NCBI GenBank assembly: GCA_036186865.1
Contig: AP025042.1
Coordinates: 37,465,932 to 37,529,931, forward strand
DNA from: Eustoma russellianum
Taxonomy: Eukaryota; Streptophyta; Magnoliopsida; Gentianales; Gentianaceae
Direction of reading: 5' to 3'
Length of the DNA: 64,000 nt
A program made the position numbers and the translations under genes. The notes beneath the pieces are model-generated. The model was not told the origin of the DNA and made no database searches. It saw only the letters and a list, made by a program, of their open reading frames with translations. Position 1 is the first letter of the stretch, and each line of letters opens with the position of its first letter. This document shows positions 21,448-33,093 of the stretch, in pieces.

Positions 21448-24400
21448 CTATACAAAAAGGAGTGTCTGATCTAGGTTATGCGCCAAAAGAAGAAGTTTAA
21501 GTCTCCTAACAGTTTCCTTCACAAAAATAGATGGAGGTAATCGGCTATCCACAGTGTTATGCACAAGTTGATTCCGCCAAAACCCCCCGCCATGAGCCGC
21601 CTCGCGGAATAGGTACCGCCACCCCAGAGATGTAACCTGTGCACCCAGGTTTCGTGACATGTTCAAATCCACTCATTCCCCACATGAACGGGGTATACAA
21701 AACTCACCCCAAAGGGCGGGTACCACTAGTAACTGCCAGACCTTCGCCATCCACCAACAATCCCGCAAGTCATGGAGTGGTTCATCCCCATTCGTTCCAC
21801 AAGCCGCGCACAAAAAAGTCGGACTGATATGCCGCCTATACAAAAAATGCGTCGTTGGGAGTACATCATGTCGAAGACGCCAAAGGAATAAGTTTGCCCT
21901 ACTCGGCCCTTTTAATCTCCATATACGGTGCCACGCCTGACTCTCAATAGCCTCGGTAGAAGAGGTCTGAATTCGGTAGGCACTCGCTAGCGAAAACTTC
22001 CCAGATTCCTCGGCATCCCATCGCAATCCACGTCACGTGTCACTGTTATCGCCATTGTTTGCCTCAGTTGAGCACCCCATACCATTTAATAAAATCGGTC
22101 TGCAACTCCTGATACTGCGCCAAATAAAAGAGACATCCTGCCAGTCAGATATTTCGATCGGTGAGCCATACTTTGCCTGTAAGATTTTTACCCACATCTT
22201 GTCCGGCTCCGCTAGCATAGTTCACCCCAATTTCACCAAAAACGTCATATTCATCATGGCCAGCCTACGAATACCCAAGCCACCAAGCTCCTTGGCTTGG
22301 CAAATCCGATCCCATGCCAAATAATGTATGTGCCGGGTGCCATCCATTTCCGCCCAGAAAAAATTCCGTATAATTTTTTCCATCTCCTTAATCACCAACA
22401 TCGGGATACGTATCGTTTGCATCGCATAAGATGGGATGGCAGCTAAAACCGTCTTAATCAGCAACGAGCGGCCCGCCTGGGAAAGCGATTTCGAACTCCA
22501 CGAATTAAGCTTGTCTCGCAGATTCTCAAGCAAAAAATCAAAGTTATTCGTAGTCACCCTACCATGAATAACCGGCATACCAAGGTACTTACCAAGATCA
22601 TCTGTATGTTTCATTTTCAGCCGATCCGAAATGGCCTCAATGATATCCCGCCGTGTGTTGCTTGACGTAAAGAAGTGCGATTTCGCATAGCTTATTTTCT
22701 AACCAGAAGCCATACAAAAGTCATTCAGAATTCCCTCCATTTTCGCCGCCTGCTCCGTCATAGCCGCACCAAACAACAACAAATCATCCGCAAAAAAGAT
22801 ATGGGAAACAGCCGGGCCTCCCTGAGAAACCGTAATTGGACGCCAACACTTCTGCTCCACAGCCGAAATAATGTGCTGGCTTAGAACATCCATATACAAA
22901 ACAAACAAATACGGTGCCAAAGGGTCGCCCTGTCTAATACCCCGAGTAGGCTTGAAAGATTGCAGACGATCACCATTCCAGATGATAGACATAGAAGCTG
23001 TGGTGACCGAGAACATGATCAGCTCTACCAAAGCCGTATAAAAGCCAACCGCCTCCAAATCACGCTGTAAGAACGGCCAGGACACCCGATCATAGGTCTT
23101 TTCTAAGTCAATTTTTACCGCCATCAGCCCCTTTCTGCCCTTCTTTTTCTTCATTGTATGGATGATCTCATTCGAAATGATAATGTTTTCAGCCGCCTGC
23201 CGACCCGGGGTAAGCGCGCACTGATTATTCGAAATCAATTTATTCACAAGACCCTTCAAACGATTGGCAATTACCTTAGAGATAATCTTCATGATAACAT
23301 TGGTCAGTGCAATCGGCCGAAATTGGGCAATGTCCTCCGGATGCTTCACTTTCGGAATGAGTGTGATGAGGGACTCATTCATTTCCACCGGGAATTGGCG
23401 TCTGCTAAAGGCAGTAAGCACAAACTTGGTAACAGAATCCTTTACCACATGCCAATTCCTCTGAAAGAAACCGGGGGTAAAACCATCGGGCCCCGGCGCC
23501 TTGTGAGCACCCATCTGAAAAACAACACATTCAATCTCCTTCTCCGATACCGGGCGATTCAAGAATCTACGGTCATTGTGTGATATACTCGGGAAGTCCA
23601 ACGTAAAAGCCCAATGATTAGCCGATGGTCCATCAGCATATAACCGGACATAGAAATTCCGAACTAGGCGGCGCATTCCGGTCTCCTCATCCACCCAACT
23701 CTCATTCTCAAACTTCAAGCATTTAATATCCTTCCGCCTTCCCTTGTGGGTAAGCGAATGGTGAAAGAAATGAGAGTTTTCTCACCATACGTAATCCAAT
23801 TTAAGTGCGATTTCTGTCTCCAAAACTCAGCATCCAAATGCATAAGCTCGGCATACTCCTCCTGCAATTTGGACTCAAGATCTGAAAGGAATCTGGACGG
23901 TCTCAAAGAGAGTTCCCGCTGAATACCACCAAGCCTTGCAATACATCTCTTCTTCTTGTGAGTCAAATTACCATAGACCTCTTTCTTCCACACCAACGGT
24001 CTTGACTTGAAAGAGTCAACAGTAAGTAAGAAATTATCCAGATAATCCACCCACGCAGTACGTATGAACGCCTCAAACTCCTTGTGCTCCATCCAGCCAT
24101 TTTGAAATCGAAACCCCTATTTAGCGCGAGAAAGCGCTGTCTCCGAGGTCGTTGAGAGTAACAGCGGGTTATGATTCGAATGGACGCGGGTCAAGTGTCA
24201 AACGGTTGCACAAGGAAAACGGTTATACCATGCCGCGTTGCACCAACATTGATCAAGCCTCTGTTTAATATTGAACCGGCCCAGATGATTATTAGACCAA
24301 GTGAATCTTGGTCCGGAAAATTCCACACCCTGTAACCCGCAGACGTCAAACATCCTTCTCATCCTCTCAACCGAATACCCCGCAATCTTTCTACCACCGG

Positions 24401-24859
24401 ACTTGTCCGCCTGACAAGTAACTTGGTTAAAATCCTCAATCATACACCAAGGGATATTGATATATCGGCCATGTCTTCCACAAAGGTACAAAAGGTATCT
24501 CGCAGCGACACCACCGGCGAGGCATAAATAAGTGACACCAACCAACTTATTTTATCCTGCAGCATAATCCCAACGTTGATCATCTGGGCCGTGCAGTTCA
24601 ACACCTTCAGCGAGATGTTCTCCATGTTCCAGAAACACCACAAACCTCCTGCAAAACCCCTAGCTTCAACAGCAACAACGTTGGAGAAGTTAAATTTGTC
24701 CAAGATCCAAGTAGCACACAAACTCTGCGTGCGAGTTTCAAGTAAAAACAATACATCCGGCCTATGTTCGTGAATAAGATCATCCAGAGCTGCACGGAAA
24801 GGTAACGAGGCAGCTCCCCTATAATTCAATGCCACAATCTTCATAAGGATGGTTAACAT
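21448..24859 (-). pseudogene. LINE ORF2: endonuclease, reverse transcriptase, zf-RVT
   Basis: Pieces in changing frames follow the standard order. The endonuclease runs from about 24844 (LNYRG) to 24198 (RFTWSNN). The RT core is 23718-22699, with KAPGPDGF, a TNVIMKIISKVIANRL block, GIRQGDPLAPYLF and the catalytic FADD at 22783-22794. The RT thumb is 22614-22222 (KYLGMP, LNSWSSKSLSQAGR). A zf-RVT domain lies in 22026-21673, where WRLRHDVLPT is followed by CAACG. A C-terminal RNase H-like tail runs to about 21448. At least five frame changes are needed to read through. ORF2 begins within a few bases of the ORF1 stop. Confidence 0.9.
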
Positions 24860-26590
24860 TGTGGATCGGCCACGTCACCGGCCGAAACCTCCATCTTTTT
24901 GCCCCCCTCAACATCATCCGCCACCAACTCAACAATGGCGGGTTCCATGTCAGTAACGGTCGTATGATCATACGGCCCACCCCCTGCCGGCAAATCATCG
25001 GGCGGCTGGTGCTTATAATCCTCCCGTTCCCTTGCTGAATTTCGCATTGAGCGACCAACGTCCAACGGAGGCCACTCATCCAACATCTCGAAACTTCTCG
25101 AACCAACATCATAATTCCGTCGGGAATTATTAGTAATATCTTGTAAGTGTCTGGAGGTGTGCAACCCTCCCCTCCCAAGATTGGTCCCTCCTCGCCCCCT
25201 ATATGACATCCCCTGACCACGGCCCACTTTCCTTCCCAAATCGTTTTTCCATATCGTATCATCCCCACCTTCCACATTCCGGGCTGTATGGCTCATTTGG
25301 AGTCGTGCCTTCACAGGCTCCTTCACAGTAATTCCCTTCTTTTTCCGGTTATCCGCAACTTTTGAGTTTCTCCTAGCACGTGCATTGAAAGTGACCGCCG
25401 GACCACGATCATGAATCCCCATAAGATTTCTCTGCAGGCTGTTGGCCGGGTCCTCCACATCCTGAATATCCGTTTCCTCATCCTCACTAGCATCATTCAA
25501 CACGTTGAATCTAGATCCCTCCGTGACTTTCTTACTGCTCCCCTGTTTCCCCCTGTCAGCCCTCCCCGGGTCACTACTGAACTCCATATGATCAAACTAC
25601 TCCTTCACAGTTTGTGCGCGGCGGCGGCGGTTATTAGTCGCAATCATCCATGGTCCAAACGGAGTCTGTGGAGAAGGCTTGTTCAGCTTTGCCCGATCGT
25701 CTTTCTCCGGCTCAACCCCAGCCGCTTTCCCACATTCATCAATACCATGGCCTTACCGTCCACAACTAAAGCAAATAAGGTTCAATCCCTCATATTCAAC
25801 ATTAAACAATTTCCCATTGATTTGTATACGTGAAACTAAAGGCTTCCTCAGGTCAACATCCACACAAATCCTAGCATACTGCCCTCTACCCGCCGTCATA
25901 GTAGTAAGGTCCACCTTAATAGCCTTCCCCAACATATTTCTGATACGCATAAGAAAACACTCCTTGAAGAATTCCAGATGAAGTTTTGGAATTCTTATCC
26001 AAGTCAATGTTGACTTAACAATATCCGACGTCGTAGCAAAAAACGGACGCCATTTCGTAACATAATGTAATGACCTTGGAGCATCCAAGGGCCATTTTCA
26101 AGAGCACATTGGTACTGAGCTTTCGAATAGAAACGGACAACAAAGTAACCATCAGGGAGATCAACAATCTCGAGCTTATCTCCCATGCCCCAAAGATCCA
26201 ACAGGCGCCGTTCAAGCACACGAAAGGAGAACCCCCGACCGAGAACTTTCACCACCAACGCCCTTCTCCATGGTTTCCACACTCCCGGCATTCTTCGACT
26301 GGAACCTCGATAGATAAACATCCGGGCTCTGCTGCAACCTCTTCTCCACTCATCGCATCGTCATATCCTTCAAGCAGAAAATCAGTTGTGTCATCATCTT
26401 CATCTAGCCCCATATATATTTCCAAGGCATTAGTCGGTTTTTGGAATAGGTTGGACCACTGTCCCGGCATCGGAGGTATCTGTGCCATAGGGGACCCTGG
26501 CTCACCGTCCGCAGGTCTCTTAGCCTTCTTGACACTCCTTTGCAGTAGATCTACTTCCTCAGCACTTGGATTCGGATTGTCTTCCTCCAT
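24853..26590 (-). pseudogene. LINE ORF1: DUF4283 / zinc-knuckle gag-like protein
   Basis: It begins with MEEDNPNPSAEEVDLLQ at 26590. After a frame change near 26300 it reads a DUF4283-type fold (ALVVKVLGRGFSF...YFVVRFYSKAQY...GPWMLQGHY). After another near 26050 it reads a segment ending EGLNLICFSCGR, the first half of the usual zinc knuckle. A basic and acidic low-complexity tail follows and ends at 24853. In plant L1 elements this protein binds element RNA. The copy carries at least three frameshifts. Confidence 0.85.
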
Positions 26591-26696
26591 TTAGTGAAGA
26601 AAATGAGAAGCAGGGCAGAGCCCTAGGGCTGTTCGACGAAGGGGGAAATCGCCCAAAAAATCGCCCAGCAGGAGAGAGAAAGAGATTAGATTTGCT

Positions 26697-26711
26697 TTTG
26701 CAAAGGTATAC
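26697..26711. other. 15-bp target-site duplication of LINE, right copy
   Basis: TTTGCAAAGGTATAC, identical to 21345-21359. Confidence 0.9.
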
Positions 26712-27590
26712 TTTATAGATTAGTGTTGCTGATTTGATTTTTTTATTGTTTATATGCCCACATTACATACTTATTAATTCTAATTAATGGCTTCCTATAT
26801 GCTGAAATGATTGTAGGTCAATTCAAATGATGTTCCACTACATCGCATTTATGTATGAGACATTTCTGTGTTTCAAGTTCAACAAGCTAATAGACATGAC
26901 TTATTTTTGACAATCTTTGTATGAGTTGAAGACATACACATTGTCAAACATCAGTCATATTTATGTTTTGTTTGAACTTGCAACAAATGCTATATGTCAT
27001 CTTTCCTCTCCCTTTTGACTAAGTACTGAGGGGTATGCCACTTGCGCTTGATTACACATTCTATTATCATTTTGCTCTTTATACTTGGAATGCCATGGTT
27101 AGTATTTGTTCAATGCAGGATGCTTTCATGCTGGATTACGCACTGGATTCTTCTAATCATAATCTAATGCTACTTTGAGATTCCATGCAAATTTGCAATA
27201 CTTAGACATATACGAATTATTGGTATGTTACGTATTGGACCATAGATATTTGCGAAATATTCTTCTATTGTTTTCTGGTTTTCACTTGTATATCTAGCTC
27301 GATGTATTGTATGTAGGCTATTATAATGCATTATGATAGATCATCTCTATGATGTATGTATGATTGTTTTGTACGGGAGACATCTCATAGATGTTATACT
27401 TTATCACGATTAATTTGATCGTGCGCTTTCTGAGTTTATGATATTTACATTAAAAAAAAAGTGCTGTTCCAACCGAACTTTACTCGCCCTTTAATAAACT
27501 CTTTTAGTAAATTGAGAATTTTTCTTTTTCCGTCATGAGCTGTCCTAATCTCTGAAGATGGAGTCCAAACTTTTTAGTCCCCAAACTTGA
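26712..27590. other. Intergenic, AT-rich
   Basis: No ORF, repeat family or regulatory motif that I can support. Confidence 0.6.
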
Positions 27591-27771
27591 GGTTGGGATC
27601 TCCTAACCCCACTTTCCTCATCCTCTTTGTGACCACGCGACACGTGGCAGCAAAGAGGGGTGGTGAAACTAGATGCATGTGACCCTCATCTAGCCTCACC
27701 GCCCCCTTGCTGTCACGTGTCGCGCGGTCACGCGTCACTGCACCCCATTTGCGGTGATGTGATCCTATCCC
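27591..27771. repeat. Mutator-like fold-back MITE with G-boxes (family 3), copy 1
   Basis: 181 bp, largely a palindrome around a CTAGATG...CATCTAG-type centre. It carries CACGTG in both arms (ACACGTGGCAGC and TCACGTGTCGCG). It is flanked by 9-bp repeats CAAACTTGA (27582-27590) and CAAGCTTGA (27772-27780), one mismatch. A 9-bp TSD points to the Mutator superfamily. Confidence 0.75.
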
Positions 27772-28049
27772 CAAGCTTGAGTATCTCGTATCCCCGGTCT
27801 TTTTCACCCATCAAATATAATTATAAAATATTAAACAGTTTAATGCAAACAATAAACATATATGTAATTTAAACATTATGTAAGTTTTTAACCTATAAGT
27901 TTTATACGTGGCAAATAAATTTTTAATAAACACAAAACTCCCCATTGATAGACAATTAGGATCTAAGAATTCCTCTACATCTACATATCTTAGTGAGTGA
28001 AACTTAAATGTTCTTCCCAACATTTTTATGTATTGGAATGCCTTTTTGT

Positions 28050-28300
28050 ATCCAAAATGTCATACCCTGATCCTATAGAATTTTTACCGTTCAAGCACTG
28101 TAGAGCTTCGTAGAGGATATACATCAGGTCGCTCAACGACTTTTTATGTGAGAGGTTTTAGATTTGGCGTGTATAAGTTGTCTGAGCCTATACCCACTTA
28201 GATATAAGAAAATGATTGTAGAGCCACAAACATACATACTACAAATGTCAAAATTTAAACAAATAACCTTAAATAGAATCTATCATCCAATTATCAAATT
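28050..28300 (-). repeat. Degenerate SINE-like dispersed repeat (family U), copy 1
   Basis: Diverged relative of the segment at 37205-37470, sharing for example GATATACATCAGGTCGCTCAACG with GATGTAGATCAGGTTAGTCAACG. The internal promoter boxes are not recognisable in this copy. Confidence 0.4.
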
Positions 28301-28400
28301 TAGTAGGTCGTGGATATTTTTTTTCTTGGTTGTAGGTAAAAGAGAGGGCAGATAAATATACGTGTCAAACCGTCACTTTGCATTGGGAGCATTAGGAACG

Positions 28401-28588
28401 CGGATGAAATCAGAGGAGGTAAAATATGAGGCTAAATATAAAGTCTCCAATCACGCGACGCCACGTGTATAAAAGAGCTTTTTTAAAAAAAGAAAAAAAA
28501 TAAACAGCGGGCCTTTTTATACACGTGGCGTCGCGTGATTGGAGACATCATATTTAACCTCATATTTTACCTCCTCTGATCTCATCCG
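28401..28588. repeat. Mutator-like MITE with 75-bp inverted arms (family 4), copy 1
   Basis: 188 bp with nearly perfect terminal inverted repeats of about 75 bp. The left arm CGGATGAAATCAGAGGAGG through GACGCCACGTGTATAAAA is mirrored on the right. The flanking 9-mers TTAGGAACG (28392-28400) and TTAGGAATG (28589-28597) form a TSD with one mismatch. Each arm contains CCACGTGTATAAAA, a G-box next to a TATA-like sequence. It ends 163 bp upstream of the gene at 28752. Confidence 0.85.
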
Positions 28589-28751
28589 TTAGGAATGTAG
28601 GATCACCCCTGTAGATTCGGACAAACCTCTTCCAAATTATTTTAACGACTTTCCACCAACCACCTGTCCTCTAATCTTTCCCCTATTGGCTATTTATTAC
28701 ACACTTTCACTAGTATTTATCCCAATGCACTAATCATCTATATCTCCAGAC

Positions 28752-29138
28752 ATGCTATCCGCCATTAGGTCAATCAGATCACAGCCCCCTTCTCTACCTA
28801 CTTCCGCCTACAACCTCAGCCGCCTGACACCTGCTGGAATCAGATTCTTCCCCGCCGGACCGGAAACAAAGTTGCAGGAGAACAGTGGTGGAGGTGGTGG
28901 TGAGATGAATGCTCAGAAAGTGAGAGCGGAACAAAACATCAATTCTTTGGGAGAAGGATATGCTAGCCGGTCCTACGAGGAGGGGTTCGGAGGAGTGTAT
29001 AGTGAGAATCAACAGCTGAAGAAAGAGGACGACGAGAAAATAAATGTTCATGCGAATGTGCCTGAATTTGATACTAGTCAAGGAAGCCAGGTGAAGGAGA
29101 AGGAGAGAGCCCGCAACCAGCAACGTGTTGAATCTTAA
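28752..29138 (+). CDS. Small hydrophilic protein, possible mitochondrial presequence
   Basis: A single-exon frame of 128 residues that I do not recognise with certainty. The N-terminus (about 35 residues) is rich in Arg, Ser, Leu and Pro, lacks acidic residues and could be an organelle-targeting sequence. The rest is very hydrophilic: a Gly run (GGGGGE) near residue 50, then alternating acidic and basic residues, with the C-terminal motif EFDTSQGSQVKEKERARNQQ. It has no membrane segments and no cysteines. This composition recalls LEA-like or small stress-related plant proteins, but that is inference. The upstream sequence has CTATTTATTA near 28690 as a possible TATA element, 60 bp before the ATG. 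A MITE with G-box motifs lies 163 bp upstream. Confidence 0.65.
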   Translation: MLSAIRSIRSQPPSLPTSAYNLSRLTPAGIRFFPAGPETKLQENSGGGGGEMNAQKVRAEQNINSLGEGYASRSYEEGFGGVYSENQQLKKEDDEKINVHANVPEFDTSQGSQVKEKERARNQQRVES

Positions 29139-29264
29139 TAAATACATGCAAATTGGTAATATATCACCAGTTCTGTGACAGCGTTATTATCATCTTTGAA
29201 GATTTGGATGGTTTAGTTAATCAATCATATAAGATGATAATAGTATACAGAATCGGTGGTATGC

Positions 29265-29305
<41 letters not shown>

Positions 29306-30018
29306 AATCAGTACTGGATTGGTGAGTAACGCTGGAGGAAGAAAGATCTGGCAACCAGGTCTATGTGACGTCTGAATAATAAAATGCTACTATTGTCATT
29401 TCATGCGTCTTTTATTTATATTTTATTTGCTCTACAAGACTTTGAGATTATTCTCAAATAGTAGGCAAAAATATTCACCAAAAGAAACGAAAATTTTTTA
29501 TTCTACAAATTAAAAACGGAAAAAGGTATCCCAAAAGGATTAGGGTAGAACTAATTATATACGCACTATAATTTGCACATAGTTGTACATTGAAATGGTT
29601 TGAACTCGTCCCTTAAATTAAGAGACACATAAATGGATACGGATCACCAGTTACATAGACATGCAGACATAAATAACTTGGTCGCGCAAACTTAGATATG
29701 TTCAATCTTCAAACACTGGTAGTCAAATTTGACGAATCTAGAGTCCTGGTTAACGCAAATCAAAATTAAGTTCTGTAATACAATCAACAATATAATGGAA
29801 AATACAATCCATATTCTTACAATTAAATCTAATATTTACTACATTTCAATTATGATTTAAATCTATGTACTATATTGTGCCGTCTTTTTATTCTTATAAA
29901 ATATCCTATCTTGTATGGTGTGTTATTTCTTAGCATACCTATATCACTGACTAAACAAACGTATATGACATAATCCGAGTCTAAAAGAAACCTCGGTTTT
30001 TCATATATGTGTTCCATG
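29139..30018. other. Intergenic, AT-rich, with TA microsatellite
   Basis: No gene is seen. A (TA)n run covers 29273-29300. Confidence 0.6.
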
Positions 30019-30320
30019 TAGCGTTGTTAATCGAACCGAACAGTTCGTGAACTGTTCGAGTTCGATTGTATTTATTTCGAGTTCGTTCATTAATTTTACT
30101 TAAACGGCCGAATTCGAGCATCTATTTGGGTTCGTTTAGTTAAACGAGCCAAACAGTTCGCTAACTGTTTGACTCGTTTAAATAGTTATAGTGTTATTGA
30201 GCCAAACTCAAACCAATTTTAAAGCTCGTTTAGCTAAACGAACCAAACCAAACTACTTGTTTAGCTAAACGAATCCGTATTCAAAAAAATTAATATTCGG
30301 TTCGGCTCGTTAAAACCCTA
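30019..30320. repeat. hAT-like MITE, family 2, copy 2
   Basis: 302 bp with perfect 8-bp TSD GTTCCATG at 30011-30018 and 30321-30328. The ends are TAGCGTTGTTAATCGAACC and, on the other strand, TAGGGTTTTAACGAGCC. The interior is TTCGGCTCG- and AGCTAAACGAA-rich, like 4299-4622. Confidence 0.85.
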
Positions 30321-30739
30321 GTTCCATGTACAAGACTCAGTACACTAAAAGCGACCAAGGTGGGCCATTCTTTTGTAGGACCTGATTTTACACAAGAAAG
30401 ACTCGAATGCAGGTCTCTAGGTTGTTACAAATGCTGTGCAACGTTAAACTTATAGAATTTTTGCTATCACATAGACATTATATTAATGTAGAAAGTACTT
30501 CAAGATAAGAACACTAGTTTCCAAAGAAAATAACTTGATAGTTCTTATGTTTTTAAAATATTTTTATAGTTTGATTTATATATAGTTCATCAAACTATAT
30601 CTAAATTAAATTAGGTCGTAATCTTCTTTTAAAAAACCAGGTGAATATTTTTTGAAAAAGGATGGAGTAATAAATACAGTACAAATGGTTTGATACTTCC
30701 AACAAATTACCAGGACGAGATCCTTAGACATATCGTGTC

Positions 30740-30915
30740 CCAAAAATTTTATTGTGATCATTGATCAACTAGTGATCCATGATGACAAATAAGTTTTATC
30801 TACATGCAAGTAAGGAGGTGATTGACCAAAACAAGAGGCCCATAAATTTTCTATATATTTCATTTATTAATGACCAATTAATCATACTTGGTCATTGACC
30901 ACGGTAAAATTTGTG
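30740..30915. repeat. hAT-like MITE, family 1, copy 3
   Basis: Same family and orientation as 482-663. The flanking 8-mers ATCGTGTC (30732-30739) and ATCGTGCA (30916-30923) match at six of eight positions. Confidence 0.65.
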
Positions 30916-31045
30916 ATCGTGCAAAGGCGCATAGACTCTCATAAAATCTTAAAAAAAGAAGGAAAAAAAAAAGAAAAAGAGAAAATCCTAACCCGTGTGT
31001 GGGCACATTGTACCCTGCCGGTACAGGGGATTGAAACCTCAAATT

Positions 31046-31222
31046 CGGATGAGATCCTAGTAGGCTAAAAGTGAAGCTAAAAGTGATGTCTCTAATCACG
31101 CATCGTCACGTATATAAAAGTAGTTTTTTTTTAAAAAAATTACAGCACCCCCTTATTTTTGTACATATAGCGACGCGTGATTGGATGCCTCATTTTTAGC
31201 CTCAGTTTGAACCTCTTATTAT
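31046..31222. repeat. Mutator-like MITE (family 4), copy 2
   Basis: 177 bp, related to 28401-28588 (shared ATCACGCATCGTCACGT...ATATAAAAG arm and its inverse GCGACGCGTGATTGGATG). It has a perfect 9-bp TSD, CCTCAAATT, at 31037-31045 and 31223-31231. The G-box cores are decayed in this copy. It lies about 350 bp upstream of the pseudogene start. Confidence 0.85.
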
Positions 31223-32011
31223 CCTCAAATTACCAGCAACCGCCATGCAAACGGCTCCAAATCCACTGCTACCAAACGCACCACTTTCCCAAGCGGTGAG
31301 TGTAGCCTGACTTTTTCATTCCCGCGTAATTGACGTCCCGGCTCTCCCTTCTCTGTTGATTTGGTCGTTCTTTTTATTCTTTGCCCTGGAACGACTTCGC
31401 TGCTTCTACTATTCTTGCCTTCTTTGCACAATTAGAATTAGTCCCACCCCACAATTTATTCCAAGTAATCCAACATGGAACTCATCCCATTCCATTTTCT
31501 CTCTTACTAGTTATTTCGCCCTCCTTAACATCACAAAAACAAGACAAAAAGAAAGAATCTTTAGTTCTATGTCCATCAAGCATAATCATCCCTTTGCCTG
31601 CTCTTGCCTTGCTTTTTTTTTCCTCCCCACTCTTATCTTTTCCTCAAACCGAACCCCTCAGAGGTACTCTGACCCTTTTATCGATTGATACTTATGGTTT
31701 CAGAAAGTTGAAGTCTTTGCCTGATTTTATTTGGGGGGGGGGGGGTTGCAGGGACTTTTGTCAACTGTGAAGCATCAGTTTCCTCAGTGGTCAATGGTCA
31801 GCAATGGATTTCGGACTTCTGTTTCATCAGAGTAAGAAAGCCTAAGAATCTGTCTCCGGAGGTTCAAGAGCCGACTCTTTTAACTCTGCGTACATTTCCT
31901 CTCCAGAACAACATTTTCAAGAAATTCTGCTACGAAATCACTGTAGCTAAAGGGGCTGAATACTTGGTCAGAACTATATATTCTGATGAAGGGGTTAATG
32001 GCAATCAAAAT

Positions 32012-33093
32012 TGATGAGACCAAAATCCACCTGCTAGGATAAAGACAAGACTCGAGTTAGTCAGTGACAGTCAACGTAACCGCGACTCAGGCAGTTGACT
32101 GGTCAATCTCGGCCCCCGTCATTCCTGACCAGAGGTTGAAATCCCCCACAGTTGGTCTCGGTCAGGCCTCAGCCCAGCTGCAGTGGGGCTGAGGCCAGGC
32201 CGCAGCTCGGCCTCAGCATCTCGGCCAAAGTATTCCAGACACAAGGCCTTAAAACATTTCTATAAAATTGTTCCAGGTCAAACAATTATTCTCAGCCAAA
32301 TAGGGAATCTCGGCCCCATTAATTCTTGGCCTGGGAGACCTCTGCCAAAAGAAGAAAGGTCCCAGCAAAACCACTGCACAAAAGTGCTCAACAATATTTT
32401 GCCAAGATGGCATCTCGGCCACAGATGGTTGGCATCTCGGCCTTTTGAGGATCTCGGTTAGGCTTCATCTCGGCCCTTGGTTCTCAGCCAGGGGACTTCA
32501 GCAGTTCATTCTTGGCCATGGGTTTTCGACTATTGGTCTCAGCTCCTGCAGCTCGGCTTACCCGGAACAAGATACCGAACACAGTGCACTTCGGCCAGAC
32601 CATAGCTCTGCCACAACACTCCCGTGTCACGTGGCCTTCATGCAGCCTTATATCTACATCTGTCAACCATGCAAAGCAGAGTTGCCAGCACAGCAACCCC
32701 CAGCTGCCACACGGCTATCATGCAAGCCCGCCAGACGTCGTCATCTCATCCCCTTGGGACACTCAGCTCCTAGCTTCGCCAACTATAAAAGAGCTTCCTC
32801 AACAATAAGAAGCTCAAGTCTCTGGTGAGCCACCAGCAGACTCCATCTCGGCTCGGCCTCCACCTCGGCCGACCCCCAAACAGGTTTTATACAGCCTTTA
32901 TTCCAGCATTAGCTCTACGCTAAAAACTGCCCCGAACTGACTTAAGCGTCGGAGGGTTTTCCCGGGGCAGCGCCCTGGGACCTCTAACGTTTCTCTTCCC
33001 TCTCAGGTTCTAGCGACGGAGTTAGACGGAAGAGTAACGGCACTCTACCCGGATCATCTCCGATCCACCCGACGAGCAAATCCGGTCTCGTCA
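32012..33093 (+). mobile_element. Solo LTR (1,082 bp) in malectin/LRR exon
   Basis: It begins TGATGAGACC, ends GGTCTCGTCA (inverted termini, TG..CA) and is flanked by exact 5-bp repeats AAAAT at 32007-32011 and 33094-33098. It contains a TATAAAA at 32784-32790, typical of an LTR promoter. There is no internal region or second LTR, so it is a solo LTR left by recombination. Removing it with one AAAAT restores a continuous exon (NQN then PPVFD). The orientation is inferred from the TATA box. Short frames inside it are not genes. Confidence 0.9.

Larger units (their letters stand above)
21360..26696 (-). mobile_element. L1-type LINE, full length, degenerate
   Basis: A non-LTR retrotransposon of 5,337 bp on the minus strand. 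It has two coding regions (ORF1 gag-like, ORF2 endonuclease-RT), a short A-rich 3' end (AAAAAAA at 21361-21367 on the minus strand) and a perfect 15-bp TSD. The intact 5' end is notable because most plant LINE copies are 5' truncated. Both ORFs are broken by several frameshifts, so the element is not active itself. The base composition, GC-richer than its AT-rich flanks, also marks it as an insertion. Confidence 0.92.

Noticed and set aside
22037..26594. Plus-strand frames of up to 174 residues over the LINE
   Set aside because: Antisense shadows of LINE ORF1 and ORF2. The minus strand has the recognisable domains.
32183..32828. Three overlapping frames of 92-127 residues
   Set aside because: They lie wholly inside the solo LTR at 32012-33093. 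LTRs do not code, and no domain is visible.
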